The notes below the pieces were generated by a model, which saw only the letters and a list, made by a program, of their open reading frames with translations, was not told the DNA's origin and ran no database searches. A stretch of 64,000 nt of DNA, from the NCBI RefSeq assembly GCF_013256625.1, contig NZ_CP053908.1:992001-1056000 (forward strand). Reading direction: 5' to 3'. Source of the stretch: Hymenobacter sp. BRD128. GTDB taxonomy: Bacteria > Bacteroidota > Bacteroidia > Cytophagales > Hymenobacteraceae. Both the position numbers and the translations under genes were made by a program. Shown here one piece after another: positions 25,818 to 34,256 of this stretch; the stretch's first letter is position 1, and the number at the start of each line of letters is the position of its first letter.

Positions 25818-26780
25818 CTAGTCGGGGCTGGCCGGCGGCTCAGTGGGCTGTTTGGGCCACAGCAAGGAAGCGCCGACCGAGCCCAGCAGCAGCAGGCCCA
25901 CGATGCCTAGCGAAACCGGCATGGGTAGCTCCAGGTTAAAGCGCACGCGCAAAATATCCTCCGTCAAGAGCTTACCGCCGATAAATACCAGAATGAGCGC
26001 CAGCCCATAGTGCAGGTAGTGAAAAAGTGTCATGAGGCTGGCCAGCGCGAAGTACAGCGCCCGCAGACCGAGCAGAGCAAACACGTTGGAAGTATAGACC
26101 ACAAACGTGTTGCGCGACACGGCCAGGATGGCCGGGATAGAATCGGCCGCGAATACCACGTCGGTTGTTTCTATCATTACCAGCACCACCAGCAGCGGGG
26201 TGGCAAAGCGCAGGCCGTCGCGCTTGGTAAAAAACCTGCCGCCATCGAGGTGCCGGGTAATGGGCAGGCGCCGGCTCAGCAGCCGCACCACCGGGTTGTT
26301 GTTGGGGTCGATTTCGGGGTCGCCGTCGCCGCCGAAGGCCATGCGCCCGCCCGTGTATACCAGGAAGCCCCCCAGCGCATACAGCAAAAAATGAAACTTG
26401 GCCAGCAGCGCTCCGCCGGCCAGAATAAAAACGCCGCGCAGCACCAGCGCGCCCAGCACGCCCCAGAATAAAATGCGGTGCTGATACTCGGCCGGCACCT
26501 TGAAGTAGGTGAAAATGAGCAGGAACACAAATAAGTTGTCCACGCTCAGCGCCTTCTCAATGAGGTAGCCCGTCAGCCACTCCAAGCCCGCCTGGTGGCC
26601 CATCGTGCGGTACACGAGGTAGTTGAAGCCTAGCGAAAGCGTTATCCAGAAAGCGCTCCAGCCTAAGGCCTCTCCCAGCTTCACGGCGTGGGCGCGGCGG
26701 TTGAGTACCAGCAAATCGAGCAGTAAGAGCCCGATTACGAACAAGTTAAATAAAATCCAGAAAAGGGGGGTGTTTTCCAT
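25818..26780 (-). CDS. TerC/Alx family membrane protein
   Basis: A 320-residue protein with about nine helices. The conserved acidic motifs of the family are visible: EKALSVDNLFVFLLIF near 74-89 and ETTDVVFAADSIPAILAV near 204-221. TerC/Alx proteins are linked to manganese or calcium export and tellurite or pH stress. The upstream spacer is only about 66 bases and I see no mn-responsive (yybP-ykoY) riboswitch in it. It lies between egtD and the glycosyltransferase, all on the minus strand. Confidence 0.92.
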   Translation of the reverse strand: MENTPLFWILFNLFVIGLLLLDLLVLNRRAHAVKLGEALGWSAFWITLSLGFNYLVYRTMGHQAGLEWLTGYLIEKALSVDNLFVFLLIFTYFKVPAEYQHRILFWGVLGALVLRGVFILAGGALLAKFHFLLYALGGFLVYTGGRMAFGGDGDPEIDPNNNPVVRLLSRRLPITRHLDGGRFFTKRDGLRFATPLLVVLVMIETTDVVFAADSIPAILAVSRNTFVVYTSNVFALLGLRALYFALASLMTLFHYLHYGLALILVFIGGKLLTEDILRVRFNLELPMPVSLGIVGLLLLGSVGASLLWPKQPTEPPASPD

Positions 26781-26846
26781 CCGGTAGCAAGCTGCTTTAT
26801 CCGATACGGAAAAAGAGCCCGCGCGGCGGTCGGCACCGCCGGCCGG

Positions 26847-27632
26847 CTACTGCGCCGACGCCACGCGCGGCTGGCCCAGTGGCTCGTCGGCCGTGCGGCG
26901 CGGCGGGTGAATCCAGCTGCTCACCTTCATCTGCACCACCCCAAACAGCGCCTCCTTAAAGATACCCTTCGACATCTTCGACTGCCCCCGCGTGCGGTCG
27001 GTAAAGATGATGGGCACCTCTTTGATGCGGAAACCCAGGCGGTAGGCTAGCCACTTCATCTCAATCTGAAACGCGTAGCCCACGAAGTGAATGCGGCTCA
27101 GGTCGATGGCGCGCAACACCCTGGCCGAGTAGCACTTAAAGCCCGCCGTGGCATCGTGAATGGGCATGCCCGTGATAAGGCGCACGTACTTGGAAGCGAA
27201 ATACGACATCAGCACCCGGCTCATGGGCCAGTTTACCACGTTCACACCGTCGCTGTAGCGCGAGCCGATGGCCAGGTCGTAGCCCTGCACGGCGCAGGCT
27301 TCGTGCAGGCGCAGCAGGTCCTGCGGGTTGTGTGAGAAGTCAGCATCCATCTCAAACACGTACTCGTAGCCCCGCGCCAGCGCCCAGCGAAAGCCGAAAA
27401 TATAGGCCGTGCCCAGGCCCTGCTTACCAGCCCGCTCCTCCAAAAAAAGCCGCCCGGCAAACTCCGGCAACAGGGCGCGCGCAAGCGCGCCCGTGCCGTC
27501 GGGCGAACCGTCGTCAATTATCAGGACGTGGAAATTCTTCGGCTGCGCAAAAACGGCTCGAATAATAAGCTCCACATTATCCCGCTCGTTGTACGTCGGA
27601 ATTAATACTAATCCGGCGGCCGTATTACTCAT
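26847..27632 (-). CDS. Polyprenol monophosphomannose synthase-like glycosyltransferase
   Basis: A 261-residue GT2-family enzyme resembling DPM1-type synthases that transfer mannose (or another sugar) to polyprenyl phosphate. Visible motifs: LIPTYNERDNV at the start, IIDDGSPDGTG (nucleotide-sugar binding), FEMDADFSHNP (DAD catalytic) and FTDRTRGQSKMSKGI at the C-terminal acceptor site. It is soluble and membrane-peripheral, with no extra TM domain. The ATG at 27632 is preferred over the upstream frame because it abuts a perfect -7 box. Confidence 0.92.
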   Translation of the reverse strand: MSNTAAGLVLIPTYNERDNVELIIRAVFAQPKNFHVLIIDDGSPDGTGALARALLPEFAGRLFLEERAGKQGLGTAYIFGFRWALARGYEYVFEMDADFSHNPQDLLRLHEACAVQGYDLAIGSRYSDGVNVVNWPMSRVLMSYFASKYVRLITGMPIHDATAGFKCYSARVLRAIDLSRIHFVGYAFQIEMKWLAYRLGFRIKEVPIIFTDRTRGQSKMSKGIFKEALFGVVQMKVSSWIHPPRRTADEPLGQPRVASAQ

Positions 27633-27638
27633 CGCAGG

Positions 27639-27646
27639 CAAAGATA
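27639..27646 (-). promoter_or_regulatory. -7 box (TATCTTTG) six bases before the start codon
   Basis: Perfect TAnnTTTG match on the minus strand; the spacing to the ATG at 27632 is six bases, so the predicted transcript would start at or next to the start codon. No good -33 TTG at 17-20 bases is visible. Confidence 0.55.
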
Positions 27647-27728
27647 AGGCGCGCACGAATAGGGTTGCGCGCCAATAGGAGTTAAGAAGGAAGAATTTGG
27701 AAGGAGGAAGTACCCCGAAGGTAATTTC

Positions 27729-29060
27729 TCATTCCGCTTGCTTTTTTCTCAACTCTAAGGCTAGCCGGCGGGCGTGCTTCACGCAGTCGGGCACGCTCAC
27801 GCCGGCCTGCCAGTTGGCCGCCGCCACAATGCCCTCGGCCGCCAGGGGAGCCACGGCCGCCCGCGCGTCGGCCAGGTGCTGGTCAAACTGCGGAATGCTC
27901 CGGGGCCAGTAGTAGCGCCCCTGCCAGCGCGGCGCCCCTCTGATGCCGTAGAGGTGGCTCAGCTCCTGGTGCACCGCCGCGAGCTGCGTGGTTTCGGGCG
28001 CCTGAGCCTGCTGCGCAAACTGCGCCCCGCCCACGAAGCTGGTAAAGAGCACCTGCCCGGCCGGCACCCGGTCGGGAAAAAGCGAACTGGTCCAGATAGC
28101 GCCGGCCGAATAGGTGCCTTCTACCTTGGGGTTCAGCGCCCCAAACCCGGCTAGGGGGTGCGCCACGGCCGCGCGGTCGTAGGCCGAGTACACGAGCGTC
28201 ATGGGTGGGTAGCGCACGGCCGCCAGCGCCGCCGCCGCCGCTGGGAAAAGGGGAGCTAGCAGCTTGGCGGCGGCATAGGCAGGCAGCGCCAGGGCCAGGT
28301 GCGAGTAAGTGGTTGGCGAGTGTTGGTTGTTGATTGTCAGCTGATAATTGCCATCGGCCAGGCGGCTAACGGCCTGCACCTCCTGGCCAGGGTGGTAGCT
28401 CGTGAGTTGGGCAGCCAGCGCGTCGGTCAGCGCCTGCACGCCGCCGCGCAGCGTGATGGTGCGGCGGCGGCCGGTTTTGGGTCCTTTGGCCAGCCCGCGC
28501 AGCAGCGAGCCGTACTGGGCCTCCAGCGCCGCGAGCTGCGGAAACGTGAGCGAGAGCAGCAGTTCTGCCGGGTCGCCGGCATAAATGCCCGCCACGAAAG
28601 GATTAACGGCATATTGCACCACCTCCGGCCCAAAGTGCCGCGCAAAAAACGCGGCTACCGTTTCGCCCGGCACAAGCGGCGCGGGGCGGCGCAGCAGCTC
28701 GGTCAGCAGCCGCAGCTTGGTTTTGAAGCTGAAAAAATTGCTGGCCAGCAGCGCGGGTGGCGAGCCCGGCAGCGCCTGGTATTGCCCGCCGCGCAGCACG
28801 TAGCGGTGCTGGCTCACCGGGGCGGCGTCCTGAATAGCCTGGGCTAGCCCCAGCTCGGTCAGTAGCTCTTCCAGCTCGGCGCTCAGCAGCAGCGAGTTGG
28901 GGCCGGCTTCGAGTTGGTAGCCCGCGGGTGCTAGGGGCGAGAGCAGGTTGCCGCCCGGCCGGGGGCTGGCCTCCAGCAGGTCGTAGGCGACGCCCGCTTG
29001 TTGCAGATAATAAGCCAGCGTGAGGCCGGTGAGGCCGCCGCCGAGAATGGCAATGCGCAT
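27729..29060 (-). CDS. hemG: Protoporphyrinogen oxidase, FAD-dependent (HemG/HemY type)
   Basis: A 443-residue FAD oxidoreductase for the penultimate step of heme synthesis. The dinucleotide motif GGGLTGLTLAYYL begins at residue 6, followed by LLEASPRPGGNLLS; the middle contains FVAGIYAGDPAELLLSL and the C-terminus IVAAANWQAGVSVPDCV as expected for protoporphyrinogen oxidase, not a generic amine oxidase. The ATG at 29060 is chosen because it starts the Rossmann strand and lies five bases from a -7 box. Divergent from the HAD phosphatase gene, with 22 bases between starts. Confidence 0.93.
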   Translation of the reverse strand: MRIAILGGGLTGLTLAYYLQQAGVAYDLLEASPRPGGNLLSPLAPAGYQLEAGPNSLLLSAELEELLTELGLAQAIQDAAPVSQHRYVLRGGQYQALPGSPPALLASNFFSFKTKLRLLTELLRRPAPLVPGETVAAFFARHFGPEVVQYAVNPFVAGIYAGDPAELLLSLTFPQLAALEAQYGSLLRGLAKGPKTGRRRTITLRGGVQALTDALAAQLTSYHPGQEVQAVSRLADGNYQLTINNQHSPTTYSHLALALPAYAAAKLLAPLFPAAAAALAAVRYPPMTLVYSAYDRAAVAHPLAGFGALNPKVEGTYSAGAIWTSSLFPDRVPAGQVLFTSFVGGAQFAQQAQAPETTQLAAVHQELSHLYGIRGAPRWQGRYYWPRSIPQFDQHLADARAAVAPLAAEGIVAAANWQAGVSVPDCVKHARRLALELRKKQAE

Positions 29061-29064
29061 CCGG

Positions 29065-29072
29065 CAAAAGTA
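29065..29072 (-). promoter_or_regulatory. -7 box (TACTTTTG) four bases before the hemG start
   Basis: Perfect TAnnTTTG match on the minus strand with a TTG 16 bases upstream, inside the first codons of the divergent gene. Only four bases separate it from the hemG ATG, again predicting a leaderless transcript. Confidence 0.6.
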
Positions 29073-29082
29073 CCTTCGCCCC

Positions 29083-29592
29083 ATGAATCAAGCAGTTTTT
29101 CTGGACCGCGACGGCGTGCTCAACGAAGAAATGGGCGATTATGTGTGGACGCCCGACCGCTTCCGCATCTGCCCCGGCGTGCCCGAGAGCCTGGCTCGCC
29201 TCAAGGCCGCCGGCTACTACCTCATTGTGGTTACCAACCAGGCCGGTATTGCCAAAGGGCTCTATACCCGGGCCGAAGTGCTGGCCTGCCACGAGCTTTT
29301 GCAGCAAGCCTGTGATTACCAACTCGACGCCTTGTATTGCTCCGAAAATCACCCCTCGGTCAGCGAGTCGATTTTTCGCAAGCCCGACTCCGGGATGCTC
29401 GAAAAAGCCGTGGCGCGCTTTCGCCTCGACCCGGCCCGCTGCTGGCTGGTGGGCGACCGCGCCCGCGACATAGAGGCCGGCGCCCGGCTGGGGGTGCGCG
29501 GCATCCTGGTGGGCCATTCGGAGCTAGTTGCGTATGAGCCGCGAGTAGCTGATTTACGGGCAGCTACCGAGTTGATTCTGGCGGCTGGCTAG
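29083..29592 (+). CDS. HAD hydrolase, D-glycero-manno-heptose-1,7-bisphosphate 7-phosphatase-like
   Basis: A 169-residue HAD phosphatase: catalytic DRDG at residues 8-11 (FLDRDGVLNEE), VVTNQAGI in motif II, RKPDSGM in motif III and VGDRARDIEAG in motif IV. These match GmhB/HisB-N-type enzymes that act in ADP-heptose synthesis for LPS. The zinc loop that normally has several Cys residues has only one here (in LYCSENHP), so zinc binding is doubtful. Starts 22 bases from the divergent hemG start; a degenerate box TACCTTCG lies at 29071-29078. Confidence 0.88.
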   Translation: MNQAVFLDRDGVLNEEMGDYVWTPDRFRICPGVPESLARLKAAGYYLIVVTNQAGIAKGLYTRAEVLACHELLQQACDYQLDALYCSENHPSVSESIFRKPDSGMLEKAVARFRLDPARCWLVGDRARDIEAGARLGVRGILVGHSELVAYEPRVADLRAATELILAAG

Positions 29593-29599
29593 CCTCATG

Positions 29600-30520
29600 C
29601 TAGGTGGCTGCTTCCCCATAGAACGAGGCTAGCGCCTCCAGCAGGCGCGGGTACTCATAGGTAAAGCCCTGGCTCAGCACTTTGTTGGCGCTCACCCGCT
29701 GCGAGCCAAGCACGATTTCGCTCATCTCGCCCATCGCCAGCTTTAGGCCGAAAGCGGGCACCTTGGGCAGCAGCAGCGGGCGGTGCATTACCTGGGCCAG
29801 CGTTTCAGTAAATTCTTGATTGGTAGCGGGGTTGGGGGCCACGGCGTTGTATTCGCCCTGCCACCGTGCGCTTTCCAGCATCTGCATCAGCAGGCGGCAC
29901 AGGTCGTCGAGGTGAATCCAGCTCATGTACTGCCGGCCCGACCCTAGCGGGGCACCGGCGCCGTAGCGCACGGTTTTGGCGATGGGCACCAGCGCCCCGC
30001 CTTCGGGGCTGAGCACGATGCCGATGCGCGGCAGCACCACCCGCGGCCCCAGCTCGCTGATGCGCCGGGCCGCCGCCTCCCACTGCACCACCACGTCGGC
30101 CAGGAAGTCATCACCCGGCGCCGCCGTGGGCGAGTCTTCGTACAGCATCTCGTCGCCCCGGTCGCCATAAACCCCAATGGCCGAGGCCGATAGCAGCGTT
30201 TGCACGTGGTGGCCGGGTTTGGCTAGCTCGCGGTAAAGCAACTCCAGCCCATCGAGGCGCGAGCGAATAATCTCGTGCTTGCGCTCGGGCGTCCACTTGC
30301 CCTCGGCCACGCTGCTGCCGGCCAGGTTTACTACGCAGTCGGCGTAGGGGAGGGCCGCCGGGTCGATGGTGCCGCCCTGCGGGTCCCAGCCAAAAAGCCG
30401 AAAGTGACTAACCTTCTGCGGGTCGCGCGTGAGCAGGGCCACCTCGTGGCCGCCATCAATCAGCAGCCCTGCCAGCCGCTGCCCTATCAGGCCCGTGCCA
30501 CCCGTGATGAGAATTTTCAT
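29600..30520 (-). CDS. TIGR01777 family NAD-dependent epimerase-like protein
   Basis: A 306-residue extended SDR. The N-terminal GGTGLIGQRL binds nucleotide, the family-typical VVNLAGSSVAEGKWT follows near 62-76, then LSASAIGVYGDRGDE (active-site Tyr) and the DUF1731-like C-terminus (PKVPAFGLKLAMGEMSEIVL). E. coli YfcH and Arabidopsis SulA are family members; the reaction is unknown. Converges with the HAD phosphatase gene, seven bases away. Confidence 0.92.
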   Translation of the reverse strand: MKILITGGTGLIGQRLAGLLIDGGHEVALLTRDPQKVSHFRLFGWDPQGGTIDPAALPYADCVVNLAGSSVAEGKWTPERKHEIIRSRLDGLELLYRELAKPGHHVQTLLSASAIGVYGDRGDEMLYEDSPTAAPGDDFLADVVVQWEAAARRISELGPRVVLPRIGIVLSPEGGALVPIAKTVRYGAGAPLGSGRQYMSWIHLDDLCRLLMQMLESARWQGEYNAVAPNPATNQEFTETLAQVMHRPLLLPKVPAFGLKLAMGEMSEIVLGSQRVSANKVLSQGFTYEYPRLLEALASFYGEAAT

Positions 30521-30578
30521 TACTGCGTACTTCGTATATAGTTAGGATTTGACGACCGACCTACGTTACCCGGGCTCC

Positions 30579-31259
30579 TTATTTCCCAATCTGGCGCAAA
30601 AATTCATTGCGCAAATTGCTGTCTGCTAAAAATTTGCCCCCGTACTCGCTCGTAATCGTCGAGCTGCTGGTGTCGTTCACGCCCCGGCTCATTACGCACA
30701 GGTGGTCGGCCTCGATAAGCACGGCCACGTCGTCGGTCCCCAGGCTCTGGCGCAGGTGCTCGGCCACCTGCCGCGTGAGGCGCTCCTGTACCTGCGGCCG
30801 GCGGGCGTAGTACTGCACCACGCGGTTGAGCTTGCTAAGGCCAACCACGTGCTTACCAGGTAGGTACGCCACGTGGGCCTTGCCAATGATGGGCACAAAA
30901 TGGTGCTCACAGCACGAAAACAGCGTGATGTCGCGCTCCACCAGCAGTTGCTGGTACTGGTAGCGGTTTTCGAACAGCCGTACCTCGGGCCGGTGCTCGG
31001 GGTTAAGGCCCTTAAACCATTCTTGCACAAACATTTTAGCCACGCGCTGGGGCGTGCCGGCCAGGCTATCGTCGGTCAGGTCGAGGCCCAGCTCCTGCAT
31101 AATAGCCCGAAAGTGGCCGCTGATGGCCCCAATTTTTTCCTCGTCGGGGCGGGCAAAGGCGTCGGGGCGCAGGGGTGTGCGCAGGCCAGCGGGCAAGTGG
31201 GCGTCGGGGTGGCGCCCGCTAGGGTGGTCGGCAGGCGGCCCGGCAAAATTATTCTCCAT
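30579..31259 (-). CDS. folE: GTP cyclohydrolase I FolE
   Basis: A 226-residue enzyme that makes dihydroneopterin triphosphate from GTP, the first step to folate, queuosine and tetrahydrobiopterin. Zinc and active-site motif SCCEHHFVPIIGKAHVAYLP is intact, and LTRQVAEHL and CVMSRGVNDTSSSTIT are in place. The N-terminal about 40 residues are a low-complexity extension. Its ATG at 31259 overlaps the last codons of the pterin synthase gene, so the two are translationally coupled. Confidence 0.96.
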   Translation of the reverse strand: MENNFAGPPADHPSGRHPDAHLPAGLRTPLRPDAFARPDEEKIGAISGHFRAIMQELGLDLTDDSLAGTPQRVAKMFVQEWFKGLNPEHRPEVRLFENRYQYQQLLVERDITLFSCCEHHFVPIIGKAHVAYLPGKHVVGLSKLNRVVQYYARRPQVQERLTRQVAEHLRQSLGTDDVAVLIEADHLCVMSRGVNDTSSSTITSEYGGKFLADSNLRNEFLRQIGK

Positions 31260-31662
31260 AGTAATCCACAAAATTACGGTCGGTTTCGTGGAGCGTCACG
31301 GCCAGCGTCAGTGCGGCCGGCAGCGCCGCCCGCAGCCGCCGCCAAATGACGACGGCAATGTTCTCGGCCGTGGGGTTAAGCTCCCGAAAATCCTCCGTAT
31401 CGAGGTTGAGATTGCGGTGGTCAAAACGATTGAGCACCTGGGTTTTGATGATGTCGCTCAGCTGCTTCAGGTCAAAGACGTAGCCCGTATCAGGGTCTAT
31501 GTCGCCGGTCAGACGCACGGTCAGGTTATAATTGTGGCCGTGGTAGTTGGGGTTGTTGCACTTGCCAAACACCTGCTGGTTGCGCGTCGCATCCCAGGCC
31601 GGATTGTGCAGGCGGTGGGCCGCGTTGAAGTGTTCGGAGCGGCAGATAGTGAGCTGAGGCAT
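31249..31662 (-). CDS. 6-pyruvoyl-tetrahydropterin / 6-carboxytetrahydropterin synthase family protein
   Basis: A 137-residue T-fold enzyme acting on the FolE product. The zinc His residues are in FNAAHRL and YHGHNY, the catalytic Cys in FGKCNNPN, and the Glu in HETDRN. The Cys context CNNPNxHGHNY is like eukaryotic PTPS, unlike the shorter Cys-to-HGH spacing of E. coli QueD. It could serve queuosine synthesis (6-carboxy product) or a biopterin-type pathway. The stop codon overlaps the folE start by 11 bases. Confidence 0.9.
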   Translation of the reverse strand: MPQLTICRSEHFNAAHRLHNPAWDATRNQQVFGKCNNPNYHGHNYNLTVRLTGDIDPDTGYVFDLKQLSDIIKTQVLNRFDHRNLNLDTEDFRELNPTAENIAVVIWRRLRAALPAALTLAVTLHETDRNFVDYYGE

Positions 31663-31859
31663 GGGGGTTAAAACCGCTGGCATCGGCTTTTGTTGAGCCG
31701 GCGCCAGGTAAGCAGCTTGTTGGATTTAACAAATAAAAAAAGTAATACTTTCTCGGTCTTTGGCTCGCTTCTTTTTCGGTCGCCGTTGTACTTAACGCAT
31801 AAAAAATTAACTCAGCGAAAAAAATGCGTTTTCACCTCACACAGTTGCGATAAAGTGCT

Positions 31860-31867
31860 TAAATTTG
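31860..31867 (+). promoter_or_regulatory. Candidate -7 box (TAAATTTG)
   Basis: Perfect TAnnTTTG match 69 bases before the ATG at 31937. The spacer 31663-31936 is AT-rich and otherwise shows nothing recognisable. Confidence 0.45.
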
Positions 31868-31936
31868 GGCGGTGAGAGAACCATACTGAGTTCACTTCTT
31901 TCGTTTTTACTTCTTCTACTTATCTTTTTTTACCCG

Positions 31937-32644
31937 ATGAAACGAAACGTTCTACTTCTTTTTTTGCTATTGCTAGGGGCTTTACACGCATCAGCCCAGC
32001 GCTCGCCGGTGGATGAAGCCGACCAGAATATCAACAATATTCCGCGCAAAGGCCAGCGGGTTAGCCTGCAGCTCGACAACAAGCGGGTGGAAACGTCCTG
32101 GATTAAGCAGCTAAACGAGCAATTTCCGGGCAAGGTGAAGAACAACAAAGGCATTATCACGATGGACGGCGTGACGATTCCGGATGTTTCGCCCACGCCG
32201 GTGCGGGTTATCAGCCGCGTCGATGCCCTGCCCACCGGCACGGGCGTGTGGTGGAGCATCGACCTAGGCAACGCCTACCTGGGCCAGGCTTCGACCCCGA
32301 CGCAGTGGAAAGCCGCTGAAAAATACCTGAAGGACTTTGCCCGCTCGATGTACCGCGAAGACCTCGTGGCGCAGATTACCGATGCCGAAAAGGCGCTGGT
32401 GACCTCGCAAAACAACCACATGGCCGTTATCGGCAAGGCCGATGCCATTAAGAAAGATATTGAGCGCAACAAGGCCCGTAAGCTCGAAATTCAGCAGCAG
32501 CTGGCTGCCAATGCTGCTGAATTGCAGCAGCTTAACAATCAGGTTGACTCGAACCTGAAGGAGCAGGAAGCTGCCCGCGCCGACATTGTGAACATGCGCG
32601 TGGCCCTGGAGGCCGTGAAAGAGCGCATGAGCAAAATTGAATAA
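31937..32644 (+). CDS. Secreted hypothetical protein with C-terminal coiled coil
   Basis: A 235-residue protein not assigned to a family. A signal peptide (KRNVLLLFLLLLGALHASA) is followed by a mixed domain with WWSIDLGNAYLG near 105-116, and from about residue 140 a long helical coiled coil with a Q/A/E/K-rich heptad pattern. It is probably periplasmic or outer-membrane associated. The ATG at 31937 starts the signal peptide; the upstream in-frame start would add a second hydrophobic run. Followed by a strong terminator, so it is monocistronic. Confidence 0.7.
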   Translation: MKRNVLLLFLLLLGALHASAQRSPVDEADQNINNIPRKGQRVSLQLDNKRVETSWIKQLNEQFPGKVKNNKGIITMDGVTIPDVSPTPVRVISRVDALPTGTGVWWSIDLGNAYLGQASTPTQWKAAEKYLKDFARSMYREDLVAQITDAEKALVTSQNNHMAVIGKADAIKKDIERNKARKLEIQQQLAANAAELQQLNNQVDSNLKEQEAARADIVNMRVALEAVKERMSKIE

Positions 32645-32665
32645 CCTCCTTCTGCATAAGTACCG

Positions 32666-32695
32666 AAACCCCGCCGGGCCCCGGCGGGGTTTTTT
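32666..32695 (+). terminator. Rho-independent terminator
   Basis: Arms AAACCCCGCCGG and CCGGCGGGGTTT with a three-base loop are followed by six T, 22 bases after the stop of the coiled-coil protein. Confidence 0.9.
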
Positions 32696-32787
32696 ATTGG
32701 CCGTAGGCTAACCCGCGCCCACTGCCTTGCGTTGAGGACCCGGACAAGCCCTTTGGTTTGCCCACCCATTTCCCTTAAGTCCGCATC

Positions 32788-33201
32788 ATGGAAAAGACCG
32801 AAGTTCAACACCAAGTACACCTGGAAGGCGCCATTAAAATCCTGACTGGCGACCTCAGCGAAGAAGCCAGCCGCGCCGGCATCGACAACCAGCTGCAACG
32901 GTGGATTGAAGACCTGAAAGCCACCCACAACGCCGAGTTTCACCAGCTGGTAACCGACCTGCAAGCCCTGAAGGCGCTGCTGCACGGCGGCACTTACGAT
33001 GGCGACCAGGTAGGCCGCCTGCTGCACCACTTAGGTACCGAAACTACCCGCACGGCGCACTTTGCCGAGGGCAACACCCGCACGCACGTCGAGAAGCTGG
33101 GCGCCGCCCTGCTCGCCGCCGCCGGCCAGCTGCAAGGCCCCAGCACCACGCCCGAGCAAGACCTGAAGCACAATAACCAGGGGCTCGATACCCAGGCGTA
33201 G
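32788..33201 (+). CDS. Hypothetical helical cytoplasmic protein
   Basis: A 137-residue protein of unknown function. No signal peptide or membrane segment; the sequence is largely helical (DNQLQRWIEDLKATHNAEF, VTDLQALKALLHGG) with His- and Thr-rich stretches near residues 80-100. It is flanked by two terminators and so is transcribed alone. Codon use fits the genome, so it looks like a native lineage-specific gene. Confidence 0.65.
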   Translation: MEKTEVQHQVHLEGAIKILTGDLSEEASRAGIDNQLQRWIEDLKATHNAEFHQLVTDLQALKALLHGGTYDGDQVGRLLHHLGTETTRTAHFAEGNTRTHVEKLGAALLAAAGQLQGPSTTPEQDLKHNNQGLDTQA

Positions 33202-33232
33202 TACGCAGCCTATCGCTAGCCTCCCTTTTTTG

Positions 33233-33276
33233 AAGCGGTGTTGCGCAGCCTGTCTAGGGTGCGCGACACCGCTTTT
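33233..33276 (+). terminator. Terminator-like hairpin
   Basis: Arms AAGCGGTGTTGCGC and GCGCGACACCGCTT (one mismatch) with a 16-base loop and a short T run, after the hypothetical gene. Confidence 0.7.
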
Positions 33277-33323
33277 GAGTAGCCAGCCAGTTCCTGAAAG
33301 CTACCCAATGGTAATTTTATTAT

Positions 33324-34256
33324 ATGAAAATATTTGTATATTACACCTTGTCGGATACGGTTCGAACGCAGCTTGAGCAGGGGCTGCCCGTGGAGTGTGA
33401 AGTGACCTATGCCAGCGATTTGCCCGCCGCTGAGCAAGCCGCCGCGTGCCGGCAAACGGAGCTGCTATTTGGTAATCCGCCGCCCGAATGGCTGGCGGGC
33501 AAGCTGCCGCACCTGCGGCTGTGGCAGCTCGACTCGGCAGGGTTCGACCGCTACCAGGGGCTAGCAGTAGCGGCACCGGTGGCTAACATGGGCGATTATT
33601 TTGCCTGGCCCTGCGCCGAGACTATGGTGGCGGGCCTGCTAGCCTTCTACCGCGCCTTGCCCGAGCTGCTGCGCCTGCAAGCCGAGCGGCGCTGGGTGGG
33701 AGCTCCCATCCGGGGGCGCATGGGGCTGCTGCGCGATAAGCGCGTCATTATCCTGGGGGCCGGCGCCATTGCGCGGGCCGTGCGCCAGCAGCTCAGCGGC
33801 TTTGGCTGCGCGGTGCAGCTGCTAGCCCGCACCCACCCGCAGGCGCAGCTGCGCTCGCGGGCCGACCTGCGAATGGCTTTGCCGCACACTACTATTGTGG
33901 TAAACTGCCTGCCCGGCAGCGCCGATAAGTATTTTGCGGCCGAAGAATTTGCCGCGCTGCCGCCTGGCAGTATCTACGCCAGCGTAGGTCGGGGCAATAC
34001 TACCGACGAGCCTGCGCTGCTCGCGGCGCTGCAAGCCGGCCACCTGGCCGGGGCGGTGCTCGACGTAACCGAAACCGAGCCGCTACCGGCTAGCCACCCC
34101 TTCTGGACTATGCCGCAGGTGCTGCTGACCCAGCACACCGGCGGTGGCCAGCCCCATGAAGCCGAAGGCAAAGTAGCCCAGCTGCTTCGCAACCTGGCGC
34201 ACCTGCAAGCCGGCCGGCCCCTCGAAAACCTGGTGACTTTGCAGCGCGGGTATTAA
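33324..34256 (+). CDS. D-isomer-specific 2-hydroxyacid dehydrogenase family protein
   Basis: A 310-residue NAD(P)-dependent oxidoreductase. The nucleotide motif ILGAGAIARAV lies near 139-149; conserved catalytic elements are Arg in ASVGRGNTTDE, Glu in LDVTETEPLP and His in LLTQHTGG. The N-terminal half begins MKIFVYYTLSDTVRTQ. It likely reduces an alpha-keto acid, but the substrate is unknown. Its last four bases overlap the end of the convergent gene. Confidence 0.9.
   Translation: MKIFVYYTLSDTVRTQLEQGLPVECEVTYASDLPAAEQAAACRQTELLFGNPPPEWLAGKLPHLRLWQLDSAGFDRYQGLAVAAPVANMGDYFAWPCAETMVAGLLAFYRALPELLRLQAERRWVGAPIRGRMGLLRDKRVIILGAGAIARAVRQQLSGFGCAVQLLARTHPQAQLRSRADLRMALPHTTIVVNCLPGSADKYFAAEEFAALPPGSIYASVGRGNTTDEPALLAALQAGHLAGAVLDVTETEPLPASHPFWTMPQVLLTQHTGGGQPHEAEGKVAQLLRNLAHLQAGRPLENLVTLQRGY

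Noticed and set aside
26781..26846. Possible yybP-ykoY manganese riboswitch upstream of TerC
   Set aside because: Spacer of about 66 bases is too short and no matching conserved loop is seen.
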